This document shows, piece by piece, positions 44,023 to 52,043 of a stretch of 64,000 nt of DNA. The notes beneath the pieces were generated by a model. It worked only from the letters and a program-made list of their open reading frames with translations. It did not search any database and had not been told where the DNA came from. Location of the stretch: NCBI RefSeq assembly GCF_029215995.1, contig NZ_JAEMVB010000004.1:1-64000 (forward strand). The letters are read 5' to 3'. The stretch comes from Sulfurimonas sp. SAG-AH-194-L11 (GTDB lineage Bacteria; Campylobacterota; Campylobacteria; Campylobacterales; Sulfurimonadaceae). The position numbers and the translations under genes are program-made. Positions within the stretch are counted from its first letter, which is position 1. The number at the start of each line of letters is the position of its first letter.

Positions 44023-44592
44023 ATGGCAAATCAAGGCCCCGCGTATTATTCACCGTATCCTGCGGCAATATATGAAGGTGTAATTACACCACCAGAAGGA
44101 AAAGCACTTTTATTAGAAGAAGTGGTAGATGAAGAAATTGCAATGAGAGAAATCGCAAAGCAAATGTTAACTAAAGAGAATGCAACTATTTTCCCTGGAC
44201 CACAAGTATTATATGGTTATAACGATGAAGCAAAGAAAAAAGCGACTCTTATCAAAGAGATGGCTGAAGTTCTTAATGCTAATATGATTCCAATGTATGA
44301 CTATAGACCAAAGTATCCTAAAATTGATGCTGAAATTGAAATCAATCCGAATCACCCAAACTTAACAATTTGGCATAACAACATTAAAGCAGCAATTTTT
44401 ATTGGTGTTCACTGTCATTATGCTAATGTTGCATTAAAAATGGTTAGATGTGAAACAGATTGTTACACGATCGCTATTTGTGGTTTGTCAGGGCATGAAG
44501 ATGCTATGGCTACATTAAGAGATCAGCATTCTTCAGAGCTTGAGAAATTTATCAAGATAGCTAGAGAAGTAAAAGCAGAACTAAAATTATAA
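44023..44592 (+). CDS. porD: D subunit of five-subunit 2-oxoacid oxidoreductase, short form (PorD-like)
   Basis: A 189-aa paralogue of the D protein at 36158. Shared blocks are FPGPQVLYGY, IPMYDYRPKYPKIDAEIEINPNHPNL, IFIGVHCHYANVALKMVRC and GHEDAMATLRDQH. No cluster-binding cysteine motif is present although a CxxxC (VRCETDC) occurs. The protein ends in a short Lys/Glu helix where the other paralogue has a longer tail. AGGAGA lies before the ATG. It is 15 bases from porA. Its job in the complex is not known to me. Confidence 0.8.
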   Translation: MANQGPAYYSPYPAAIYEGVITPPEGKALLLEEVVDEEIAMREIAKQMLTKENATIFPGPQVLYGYNDEAKKKATLIKEMAEVLNANMIPMYDYRPKYPKIDAEIEINPNHPNLTIWHNNIKAAIFIGVHCHYANVALKMVRCETDCYTIAICGLSGHEDAMATLRDQHSSELEKFIKIAREVKAELKL

Positions 44593-44607
44593 GAAAAGGA
44601 GAACTAA

Positions 44608-45807
44608 ATGGCATCAATTAAAGATATGACAGATACACATAACTGGTCTGGACAGAAATTAGTTACAGCAGATCACATGCTTTTCGAAGCACCACGTGAA
44701 AAGCACTTCATGACTGGTTCTGAAGTTTTAAAAGAAGCGGTAAAAAGATGTACAGTTGATGCATCAGTATCTTATCCAATTACACCACAATCAGAAGCAG
44801 CACACCTTATCGGTGAGCTATGGGCTGAGGGTTATGTTGGTACATACTTCCGTGGGGAAAATGAGTTTGGTGTTATGTCAGAAGTTGCAGGTTGTGCAAT
44901 GGCAGGGGCTAGAACTATTACTACGACATCAGGTCCTGGTACACTTAGAGCAATGGAAAACTTTCCACAATGGTCTGGTACAAGAATTCCTTGTCAACTA
45001 ATCCTTATGGCTCGTGGTATTAACTCACCACTTACTATTCAACCAGATAACTTAGAAGTTTCTTTCATGTTAGAAACTGGTTGTATGATTTGGTATGCTG
45101 AAAATGTACAAGAGTTATTTGACATGAGTATCGCTGCATTTATCGTGGCAGAAAAGCCTGACGTTCATGTGCCTATTATTACTGTTGTTGATGGTTTCTT
45201 TGTTTCTCACACACGTGAGTCTGTAATGTTACCAGCTGATGATATCGCACTTTTACCTTATGAGCCATACAAATCTCCATTACCTCCGATTGATTCTGAA
45301 ACTCCTCCAGGACGTTTTCTAAGAGATCCATTTGTAATGAAGTCTAACTATATTTCTTATGCAACTCATGCTTCATGGCAGTGGGAAGTAAGATCTGCAG
45401 TTGAACGTTCACGTCCATATGCTAAGCATTTCCTTAAAGGTCTTGTTCATGTTACTGGAACGCCTGATGCTGAAATCGCATTTGTTACATGTGGTACTGC
45501 TTCTCATCAAGCAAAAGAAGCTGAAAGAGAATTAATGAAGCATGGTATTAAAACTAAGGTTATTAAACTTAGAACAATTAGACCATTTCCAAAAGAAGAA
45601 CTGCTTGCAGAACTTGAGGGTGTTAAACATATTTTCGTACCTGAGTTCAATGTTGTTGGTTGGTTAGAAAAAGAAGTAAAAACTGCTCTTCATAACAACC
45701 ACACTGCAAAAGTTATTGGTGGACCTAGAGTTGCTGGTGGAATGAGTCTACCTGCTGAAGCAATTCTTAAAGAAGTATTTGAACACATTAACGTAGAAGG
45801 AAAATAA
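44608..45807 (+). CDS. porA: 2-oxoacid:ferredoxin oxidoreductase alpha subunit (Por-type operon)
   Basis: A 399-aa alpha chain with SYPITPQSEAAHLIGEL, TTSGPGTLRAMENFPQW, PLTIQPDNLEVSFMLETG and KLRTIRPFPKEELLAEL, the PFOR domain I and II signatures. It closely resembles the alpha chain of the other operon (34961), so the two came from one duplication. In the anabolic direction a pyruvate synthase adds CO2 to acetyl-CoA with reduced ferredoxin; the porEDABG-like order supports this, but specificity cannot be proven from the residues. Confidence 0.9.
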   Translation: MASIKDMTDTHNWSGQKLVTADHMLFEAPREKHFMTGSEVLKEAVKRCTVDASVSYPITPQSEAAHLIGELWAEGYVGTYFRGENEFGVMSEVAGCAMAGARTITTTSGPGTLRAMENFPQWSGTRIPCQLILMARGINSPLTIQPDNLEVSFMLETGCMIWYAENVQELFDMSIAAFIVAEKPDVHVPIITVVDGFFVSHTRESVMLPADDIALLPYEPYKSPLPPIDSETPPGRFLRDPFVMKSNYISYATHASWQWEVRSAVERSRPYAKHFLKGLVHVTGTPDAEIAFVTCGTASHQAKEAERELMKHGIKTKVIKLRTIRPFPKEELLAELEGVKHIFVPEFNVVGWLEKEVKTALHNNHTAKVIGGPRVAGGMSLPAEAILKEVFEHINVEGK

Positions 45808-45808
45808 G

Positions 45809-46678
45809 ATGGCAATTGATATATATAAAATCAACCCTGAATTCCGTGACATTATGCCTAAAGAGATTATTGATCTTGAGGAAAATGCAACATGGGCTCA
45901 AAACCAAAAGAAACCACGTGGTATTAAAGAGATGCCAGACACTAAAGAGATTTTAGAAGAACACTCTTTATGTGCTGGTTGTCCAGAAGCTGCTGCACTT
46001 AGATATGTACTTGCTGCATTACCTAAGCCAGAAGAGACTATTATTGTTAACTCAACTGGTTGTACTTCTTTGATGTTCCCACACATCGCTCTTCATACTG
46101 TTCACTCACTTTTTGGTAATCAAAATGCTGTTGCAACTGGTATTAAAAGAGTTCTTGACTGGAGATTTCCAGATATAGAAAAAGATGTTGTTGTTTTAGC
46201 AGGAGACGGTGCTACTGTTGATATCGGTCTTGACTATACACTTCAGTCTTTCTTTAGACAAGAAAATATCACTACAATCTGTTTTGATAATGAAGTTTAT
46301 GCAAATACTGGTGGACAAGAATCAGGTGCAACTCCAAAAGGTCAAGTTTTCAAAATGGCGCCTACTGGTAAGAAGTTCGAAAAAGTAAAAATGTGGGAAC
46401 TTGCTACTACTGCTGGTTGTCACTATACTATGAACATGACTGCATCTGCTCCTAAAGCGGTTGCTAAAGCTGTTCGTGAAGCTATTTTAGTTGCAAGAGA
46501 AATCGGACCAACATTCCTTAACATTTACACTCCTTGTATCCTTGAGATTGGACTAAGTGCAAATGAAGGTCTTGGCGAAATGAAAGATCAAGATAAAGAT
46601 AGATTTGCATCTTACAAGTTTGTTTCTCCAGAAGCAGAAGAGTTCTTGAAAAAATGTAAAGCAGAAGGAAAGTTATAA
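45809..46678 (+). CDS. porB: 2-oxoacid:ferredoxin oxidoreductase beta subunit, TPP-binding (Por-type operon)
   Basis: A 289-aa beta chain: LCAGCPEAAALRYV, NSTGCTSLMF, LAGDGATVDIGLDY and FDNEVYANTGGQESGATPKG give the TPP/Mg site and Cys signatures. TGCTS is closer to pyruvate enzymes than the AGCGR of the other beta chain. The last 40 residues lack the Lys/Ala tail of that paralogue. It begins one base after porA and overlaps porG by one base, so all subunits are translated together. Confidence 0.9.
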   Translation: MAIDIYKINPEFRDIMPKEIIDLEENATWAQNQKKPRGIKEMPDTKEILEEHSLCAGCPEAAALRYVLAALPKPEETIIVNSTGCTSLMFPHIALHTVHSLFGNQNAVATGIKRVLDWRFPDIEKDVVVLAGDGATVDIGLDYTLQSFFRQENITTICFDNEVYANTGGQESGATPKGQVFKMAPTGKKFEKVKMWELATTAGCHYTMNMTASAPKAVAKAVREAILVAREIGPTFLNIYTPCILEIGLSANEGLGEMKDQDKDRFASYKFVSPEAEEFLKKCKAEGKL

Positions 46679-47400
46679 TGGCTAAAGATTCAATCAAAGT
46701 AAGACTTCCGGGTCTTGGTGGACAAGGTGCAGTTACAGCTGCACATATTGCTGCAACTGCAGCTGATACTGATGGTTACTTCGCTGTTTCTAATCCATTT
46801 TTTGGTGCAGAAAAGCGTATGGCTCCTTCAGAGTCTTATGCAAGAATAGGTACTGTGCCTATTTACGATAGAGGGGAAGTAATTTACCCAGATATCGTTA
46901 TGATTTTCCACCCACAAGTTATTACTATGGGTAAATCATATACTATGCCTTTTTATGCTGGTATCAAAGATAATGGTCTTGTTATCATTAACTCTGACAT
47001 CGATCTTTTAACTGATGTTGATAAGAAAATTCTTGCTGACAAAAATGTTAAAGTTCTTACTCATGACTTTACTAGATTTGCAATTGAGCAAGCTGGTACT
47101 GAGCTTGCTACTAATATGGCAATGCTTGGTGCATTATTTGGTGCTCTTGGTACAATCTCTAAGCCTGCTATTGAAGAGGGAATCAAAGATAGATTTCTTA
47201 AGAAATACACAGCTTCTGGTGGTACTGCTACACTCGATTCAGTTATTGAAAAGAAATTTAAGAAAAAGCAAGAGCTTATTGAGAAAAACCTCTTAACTGC
47301 ATCTGCTGCTTATGATTTAACTGCTGCATGGGCTAAAGAAGTTGGACTAGAACCAATTCTTGAGCCTTCAAAGCACAATAACGGTAACGTTAAGAAATAA
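46678..47400 (+). CDS. porG: 2-oxoacid:ferredoxin oxidoreductase gamma subunit (Por-type operon)
   Basis: A 240-aa gamma chain with LPGLGGQGAVTAAHIAAT, FFGAEKRMAPSESYARIG, QVITMGKSYTMPFYAGIKDN and GTELATNMAMLGALFG. It parallels the gamma protein at 33328 along nearly the whole length. Its start overlaps the porB stop. A strong hairpin follows, so it ends the operon. Confidence 0.9.
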   Translation: MAKDSIKVRLPGLGGQGAVTAAHIAATAADTDGYFAVSNPFFGAEKRMAPSESYARIGTVPIYDRGEVIYPDIVMIFHPQVITMGKSYTMPFYAGIKDNGLVIINSDIDLLTDVDKKILADKNVKVLTHDFTRFAIEQAGTELATNMAMLGALFGALGTISKPAIEEGIKDRFLKKYTASGGTATLDSVIEKKFKKKQELIEKNLLTASAAYDLTAAWAKEVGLEPILEPSKHNNGNVKK

Positions 47401-47405
47401 TCTCT

Positions 47406-47430
47406 ATAACTGTGCCTTTGGCACGGTTAT
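47406..47430 (+). terminator. Hairpin terminator after porG
   Basis: An 11-bp stem with a TTT loop, TATAAC-TGTGCC pairing with GGCACGGTTA plus T, including one G-T pair. It lies 5 bases after the stop codon and is followed by a T-rich stretch. Confidence 0.75.
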
Positions 47431-47539
47431 CTTATTCCCCCTCTTTATAAACTCATAAACTTTTTTTATAAACCCTTTTCTTTTTATCAATCAAAGAGAT
47501 TATTAAACAAGTTTAGAACAACTATATAAGGAAATAGAT

Positions 47540-48514
47540 ATGATACAGTCATTTATAATTACAGGATTTTTAGGTGTTGGTAAAACAACAATGCTAACCA
47601 ATACAGTCAAAGAGCATTTTGGAGATAAAAAAGTAGCTATTGTAGTGAATGAATTTGGTGATATTGGTATCGATGGAGATATTCTTAGTAATGTTTATAG
47701 CGAAGTACTAGAGATTTCTGAGGGTTGTATCTGCTGTCAACTTTCTGAAGAATTTGAGAGTGGTGTTATGGAAATCATTCAAAAGTATGAGCCAGAGATT
47801 ATTTTTGTAGAGACTTCAGGTGCATCTGAGCCTTTTCCTATTTTTATGTCTATGCAAAACCTTGGCGTTACGGTTGAGGGTATTATCTGTGTAATTGATT
47901 CTAAGAACTTAGACTCTTATAAAGATAACTCTACTGCAAAGTATCAAGTTGGTGGCTCAAACATCATTGTCTTAAATAAAACAGATCTTGTAACTGAGAC
48001 ACAACTAGAGTCTGTAAAACAACAAGTTATAGAGATGAAAGAGTCTCATAATATAAAAAATAACCTTACAGGTGAGACAGTTTTTAATAACTATGTTATC
48101 ACTCAAGCAAAAGAGGGTCTTGTAAGTAAAGATATTTTTGAGGGCGTTTATAAAATTGATGAGATTATTGGACTAGCAAAAGATTATCAACACCCAGAGC
48201 ATGCACAGGGTGATTCTATTACTCAGCAGGTAGCTTACTTAAAAGAAGATATAAAATTTGAAGATGTAGATAGAATTTTAAATAATATTCCAAAGAGTAT
48301 TTATAGAGTAAAGGGAGTAGTAAAAGTGACAGATGTAGCTAATCCTATTGTTATCAACTACTCTTTTGGTAATGTTTCATTTGAAGAACTTGATGAATAT
48401 GCACAGCCATCTATTATGATATTTATAGGTGAATCTATCCTTGATGATGTTGAGATATTATGTCAAGAGTACTCTTATCTTAACACCCCAAAGTTTAAAC
48501 TGACTTCATTTTAA
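47540..48514 (+). CDS. CobW/G3E-family GTPase (metallochaperone type)
   Basis: A 324-aa GTPase. GFLGVGKTTML (P-loop), EGCICCQLSEEF (the CxCC metal site), ETSGASEP and NKTDLV (guanine specificity) are the G3E markers, with a shorter C-terminal domain. Such proteins deliver zinc, cobalt or another metal. It has its own AAGGAAA site and is separated from porG by a terminator, so linkage to the oxidoreductase is positional only. It could serve the zinc enzyme DabA or the flavin/GTP-CH genes downstream; no evidence decides. Confidence 0.85.
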   Translation: MIQSFIITGFLGVGKTTMLTNTVKEHFGDKKVAIVVNEFGDIGIDGDILSNVYSEVLEISEGCICCQLSEEFESGVMEIIQKYEPEIIFVETSGASEPFPIFMSMQNLGVTVEGIICVIDSKNLDSYKDNSTAKYQVGGSNIIVLNKTDLVTETQLESVKQQVIEMKESHNIKNNLTGETVFNNYVITQAKEGLVSKDIFEGVYKIDEIIGLAKDYQHPEHAQGDSITQQVAYLKEDIKFEDVDRILNNIPKSIYRVKGVVKVTDVANPIVINYSFGNVSFEELDEYAQPSIMIFIGESILDDVEILCQEYSYLNTPKFKLTSF

Positions 48515-48559
48515 TGATTTTTTTCATATAATAAGTAAAAAATAATAAAAAGAGAATTT

Positions 48560-49588
48560 ATGACACCTATACAGAGAGTATTAGAAGCAATCGATGAGAT
48601 AAAAAAAGGCAAGATGGTCATCATGATAGATGATGAGGATAGAGAAAATGAGGGAGATTTAGTATATGCTGCTGCATTTAGTACTCCACAGCATGTTAAC
48701 TTTATGGCAACTCATGCAAGAGGGCTCATCTGTGTAGCACTTTCTAAGACAATAGCAACACGCTTGGATTTAAACCCTATGGTGAGCTCAAACACATCCT
48801 CTTATGAAACTGCATTTACTGTTTCTGTTGATGCAAAAGATGCTCTTACAGGTATCTCTGCGGGTGAGAGAGATGATACTATTCGTATTCTTGCAAATCC
48901 TATAGCTAAATCTACTGAACTGGTAAAGCCTGGACATATATTTCCTCTTATCGCTAAAGATGGGGGAACACTTGTTAGAACTGGGCATACTGAGGGTTCA
49001 GTTGATATCTGTCGATTAGCAGGTTTAAGTGAGGCGGGTGTGATTTGTGAGATTATTAAAGAAGATGGCGAGATGGCTCGTCGTGATGACTTAGATGTTT
49101 TTGGTGAAAAGCATAATCTCAAAACTGTTTTTATCTCAGACATTGTAGAGTACAGACTTGCTAATGAATCTTTAATAAATGAAATATCAGTTGAAGAGAT
49201 AGATTTTTTTGGTGTGAAAGTCAAAAAACATATATTTGCTGATCATGATGCAATCGAACATACTGCCATAGAATTTTACTCTGCTGGAAGTATTGCAAAT
49301 GTACGTGTGCATAATGTTGTTCCTGATATTGATTTACTTTTAAATCAAGAAAAATATAATAATCTTGTGAAATCTATTGAGTATTTAAAAATAAATAGTG
49401 GTATTTTAGTTTTTATCAACAAAACAAATCATCAAGATAATTCTGCTCCTAAAGAGTTTGGTATAGGTGCACAAATTATTAAATCTTTTGGAATTGAGAA
49501 AATGAACCTTATAACATCACTTAAGTCTACCGAGTTTGTTGGTCTAAGTGGTTTTGGTTTAGAGGTAAATGAAACTATAAATATCTAA
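48560..49588 (+). CDS. ribB: RibBA-type protein: DHBP synthase with degenerate GTP cyclohydrolase II half
   Basis: The N-terminal 200 residues are 3,4-dihydroxy-2-butanone-4-phosphate synthase: MIDDEDRENEGDL, MATHARGLICVAL, TVSVDAKDALTGISAGERDDTIR and RTGHTEGSVDICRLAG contain the Mg and substrate residues. The C-terminal 140 residues keep the outline of GTP cyclohydrolase II but lack the three zinc cysteines (no CLTGDVFGSLRCDC-like segment) and the catalytic arginine region. So only the RibB reaction is expected, giving the four-carbon half of riboflavin. It is followed 3 bases later by apbE. Confidence 0.9.
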   Translation: MTPIQRVLEAIDEIKKGKMVIMIDDEDRENEGDLVYAAAFSTPQHVNFMATHARGLICVALSKTIATRLDLNPMVSSNTSSYETAFTVSVDAKDALTGISAGERDDTIRILANPIAKSTELVKPGHIFPLIAKDGGTLVRTGHTEGSVDICRLAGLSEAGVICEIIKEDGEMARRDDLDVFGEKHNLKTVFISDIVEYRLANESLINEISVEEIDFFGVKVKKHIFADHDAIEHTAIEFYSAGSIANVRVHNVVPDIDLLLNQEKYNNLVKSIEYLKINSGILVFINKTNHQDNSAPKEFGIGAQIIKSFGIEKMNLITSLKSTEFVGLSGFGLEVNETINI

Positions 49589-49591
49589 ATC

Positions 49592-50518
49592 ATGAAACTA
49601 TTTTTTCTCCTTCTGATATTTTCCTCCTTAAATGCTGGAGAACTCTTACAAACTAGAACAAAGGTGCTAATGGGTACCTTTGCTACTATAAGTCTTAGTG
49701 AATCAAATAAGGGACTCTTTAAGGGCGCTTTTTCTGTTTTAGCTAGGGTTGATAACTCCCTCTCCTCATATAAAATAAACTCACCAATATATAAACTTAA
49801 CAAGCATAAAAAAGCAGATATAAATTTGTACACTTATGAAGCACTTCTTTTAAGTCAAAAGTACTATAAAGAGAGTAGGGGATACTTTAATATTGCTATT
49901 GGTAGTATTACTAAAGAGCTATACCGGTTTGGTGAAGATGAACGTATTCCAGAGAGCTGGGAATTAAATGCAAGTGATACCTCTTTTAATACACTCATTT
50001 TTAATACTAAAAGTGCAAAAATAGGCTATGGAATAAAAGTTGACTTAGGGGGCTTTGGCAAAGGTTATGGTGTAGATAGAGGAGTAGAGTACTTACGTAT
50101 AAATAGTGTACAAAGGGCAAGAGTAGCTCTGAGCGGTGATATTCGTTGTCTTGGGATATGTGAAATAGAGATAAATAATCCTTTATCATCAAGACCACTG
50201 CTTCGCTTCTCTACCAAATATCAAGAGATGGGTATATCAACAAGTGGAAACTATAATCGTTTTGTAGGGACTCCTGATAATAACCATCTCATAAACCCAA
50301 ACACAAAAGAGTCACAAAAAAACTTTATATCTCTGACACTGATATCTACACTTCCAAACTCGGATATAGATGCTTATGCAACTGCTGCTAGTGTTATGCC
50401 TAAAGCATTAGCTTATAAGTTTTTGAACTCTTTAGACTTAGCGTATGTTGCACTAGAGAGTGATGAAAGTTTAGTGCTAAGTGAAAATATTGACCAGTAT
50501 GTTAATGTTTATAAATAG
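49592..50518 (+). CDS. apbE: ApbE-type FAD:protein FMN transferase
   Basis: A 308-aa exported enzyme that attaches FMN covalently to Thr/Ser of extracytoplasmic proteins, using FAD. The signal peptide MKLFFLLLIFSSLNA is not followed by a lipobox Cys, so it is soluble periplasmic rather than a lipoprotein. MGTFATISL, KVDLGGFGKGYGVDRGVEYL, ALSGDIRC and NSDIDAYATAASVM are the FAD/Mg-binding motifs. It follows ribB in the same direction and converges on the FMN-binding protein operon, whose product (T150) is its likely substrate. Confidence 0.92.
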   Translation: MKLFFLLLIFSSLNAGELLQTRTKVLMGTFATISLSESNKGLFKGAFSVLARVDNSLSSYKINSPIYKLNKHKKADINLYTYEALLLSQKYYKESRGYFNIAIGSITKELYRFGEDERIPESWELNASDTSFNTLIFNTKSAKIGYGIKVDLGGFGKGYGVDRGVEYLRINSVQRARVALSGDIRCLGICEIEINNPLSSRPLLRFSTKYQEMGISTSGNYNRFVGTPDNNHLINPNTKESQKNFISLTLISTLPNSDIDAYATAASVMPKALAYKFLNSLDLAYVALESDESLVLSENIDQYVNVYK

Positions 50519-50948
50519 AGGCAAGTAGAAGCCAAAGAGTGTAGAGTACAAGTAGTTCTAATAATATAAATGAGATAAGCTTCAGATAGGCAAAAAAATC
50601 TAAACCCATTATGATAAAGTAAGGACTAAAGAGTTCTAAGAAACCTACAAAAAAAATAGCATAAGATAGCTTTATAAACTGTTTGGATGTTCTATGTTTT
50701 GTAAAGAGTAAAAAGTGCAATACAACCATGAAAAAAAGTCCAAAGGCAAAAATATGTGGTAGTATTATTTTTACTATTGTTAACCATGACTTCTCTACTA
50801 AAAATTTATCTTCATTTCCTAAGTAGTACTCCAAAACACCACTAACAGAAAGTCCTATCTTATCTTCAAAGAGTAATAATGAACTCCCTAAAAGAAGCAG
50901 ACTAAACAGTAAAAAGTATAGGACTGCGTATCTATATGCTTGTTGCAA
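50502..50948 (-). CDS. Four-helix membrane protein, distal gene of the FMN-binding operon
   Basis: A 148-aa inner-membrane protein with helices at about residues 7-27, 57-82, 92-115 and 120-145. Histidines H65 and H78 lie 13 residues apart in the second helix, as in haem b ligand pairs, with H85 beyond. It resembles the neighbour upstream in layout (loop, then His-bearing helix), so the two may be remote paralogues forming a dimer. No family recognised. It overlaps the gene upstream by 17 bases and apbE (opposite strand) by 17. An electron conduit between quinol or cytosolic donors and the FMN protein is proposed from context. Confidence 0.7.
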   Translation of the reverse strand: MQQAYRYAVLYFLLFSLLLLGSSLLLFEDKIGLSVSGVLEYYLGNEDKFLVEKSWLTIVKIILPHIFAFGLFFMVVLHFLLFTKHRTSKQFIKLSYAIFFVGFLELFSPYFIIMGLDFFAYLKLISFILLELLVLYTLWLLLASIYKH

Positions 50949-51414
50949 AGTTTAAATTCCATAAAGAGTGTAAGGCCATGATAAATGCCATAATATGCCA
51001 TATAAAAAATGATATAACATAAATACCTAAGATGTTTGGAATATAAAAATAACTTACAAAAAGAGTAACAAGTGAGAGTAGAGCACTTATCATTAATATA
51101 TTTATAACAATAATAGAGTAGCGTTTAATCGAGCAGAGTCGGGCATAAACTGTAGAGAGTGTTAAAAGAATCATCATTATAAAAAAGATTTGTCCATGAA
51201 GATACTCTAAGAATACTGATTTATCCATAGGGTCTATAAATTCATCTATATTTCCAAAAAGAGTCATTTTTATATCTTCACCAAGTAGCCCTAGTGTCGC
51301 GTTTACTACAAAAAAATCAGCTATAAAGTAGAGAACCATAAAGACTAGCAGACCATTAAGTAAAGGTTTCATAGCCATATCTTCTTTGAGATCTTTAATG
51401 AGGGTAAAACGCAA
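50932..51414 (-). CDS. Four-helix membrane protein downstream of the FMN-binding gene
   Basis: A 160-aa protein with helices at about 18-38, 68-92, 100-122 and 128-155. H73 begins the second helix and H140 and H149 lie in the fourth (WHIMAFIMALH), suitable for haem or metal binding. An amphipathic loop (GEDIKMTLFGNIDEFIDP) sits between helices 1 and 2, like the corresponding loop of the next gene product. The start lies 2 bases after the FMN gene's stop; it is translationally linked on both sides. Family unrecognised. Confidence 0.7.
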   Translation of the reverse strand: MRFTLIKDLKEDMAMKPLLNGLLVFMVLYFIADFFVVNATLGLLGEDIKMTLFGNIDEFIDPMDKSVFLEYLHGQIFFIMMILLTLSTVYARLCSIKRYSIIVINILMISALLSLVTLFVSYFYIPNILGIYVISFFIWHIMAFIMALHSLWNLNFATSI

Positions 51415-51416
51415 GA

Positions 51417-51941
51417 CTATTTTCCTTTTAGAAGTTCATTATATATAGCAAATGCGATACGTGAGCCTTCAATAACACTTCTTGCACTCATAGTGGCACC
51501 AGATATACTTGGTATGTCACGATTGAGTCTAAGCATCTTGTCGGTTGAAGTACCTTGTAGTTGTTTATTCCATGTGTTGGATGTTATGTACTCCATTGAC
51601 TCGTTAAATGCAATTATATCTATACCTTGTAGCTGATTGTTCTTTATAAAATAAAGTACTACTGCATTTTTAGAGCGAACCTTTCTACTTACTAAAATAC
51701 CATAACCAAGAGTTTTATCGTCTTTTTTTGCTGTAAATATTCTATATATTTTTGTGTCGAGTTTTGTTTTTGCATTTGTTTGGATGTCTTTAAATTTTTT
51801 ATTTGATAGTAATATATTTTTTTTTGTAATCGTTGCATTAAGGTCATATTCTTCTTGCATAGCTTTAAGAGGTGATACTAAAATCTTTGCTTGGAGTAGG
51901 GAGATAGATAAAATTAATAAAATTAATAAAAGTTTTTTCAT
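51417..51941 (-). CDS. Periplasmic FMN-binding domain protein
   Basis: A 174-aa exported protein with signal peptide MKKLLLILLILSISLLQA. The C-terminal half is an FMN_bind domain as in RnfG/NqrC/NosR and PplA: DIPSISGATMSARSVIEG carries the flavinylation motif, so FMN would be linked to T150 by ApbE. It is 174 aa with a single domain and no membrane anchor other than the signal. An A9 tract lies near codon 40. It may shuttle electrons in the periplasm, with the two membrane genes downstream as partners. A hairpin separates it from the porin gene, and it may have its own promoter. Confidence 0.85.
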   Translation of the reverse strand: MKKLLLILLILSISLLQAKILVSPLKAMQEEYDLNATITKKNILLSNKKFKDIQTNAKTKLDTKIYRIFTAKKDDKTLGYGILVSRKVRSKNAVVLYFIKNNQLQGIDIIAFNESMEYITSNTWNKQLQGTSTDKMLRLNRDIPSISGATMSARSVIEGSRIAFAIYNELLKGK

Positions 51942-51985
51942 AGTTTAAGTCTTTATATTTAGTTGTGAAATTGTATCAAAATAAT

Positions 51986-52018
51986 GAAGTTTTACACTGA
52001 AAATATGTGTAAAACTTC
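51986..52018. terminator. Strong hairpin between the porin and the FMN-binding gene
   Basis: GAAGTTTTACAC and GTGTAAAACTTC form a perfect 12-bp stem with a 9-base loop, 26 bases past the porin stop. On the minus strand the following T-run is only moderate (ATTATTTTG), so read-through into the FMN gene is possible. A TTGATA-N16-TATAAA pair lies just beyond it as a possible internal promoter. Confidence 0.65.
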
Positions 52019-52043
52019 TTTTAAAAATAGAATATATTTTTTT

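Noticed and set aside
47015-47296. Leucine-rich 93-aa frame inside porG
   Set aside because: An alternate-frame shadow; the sense frame is a full gamma subunit with all motifs.
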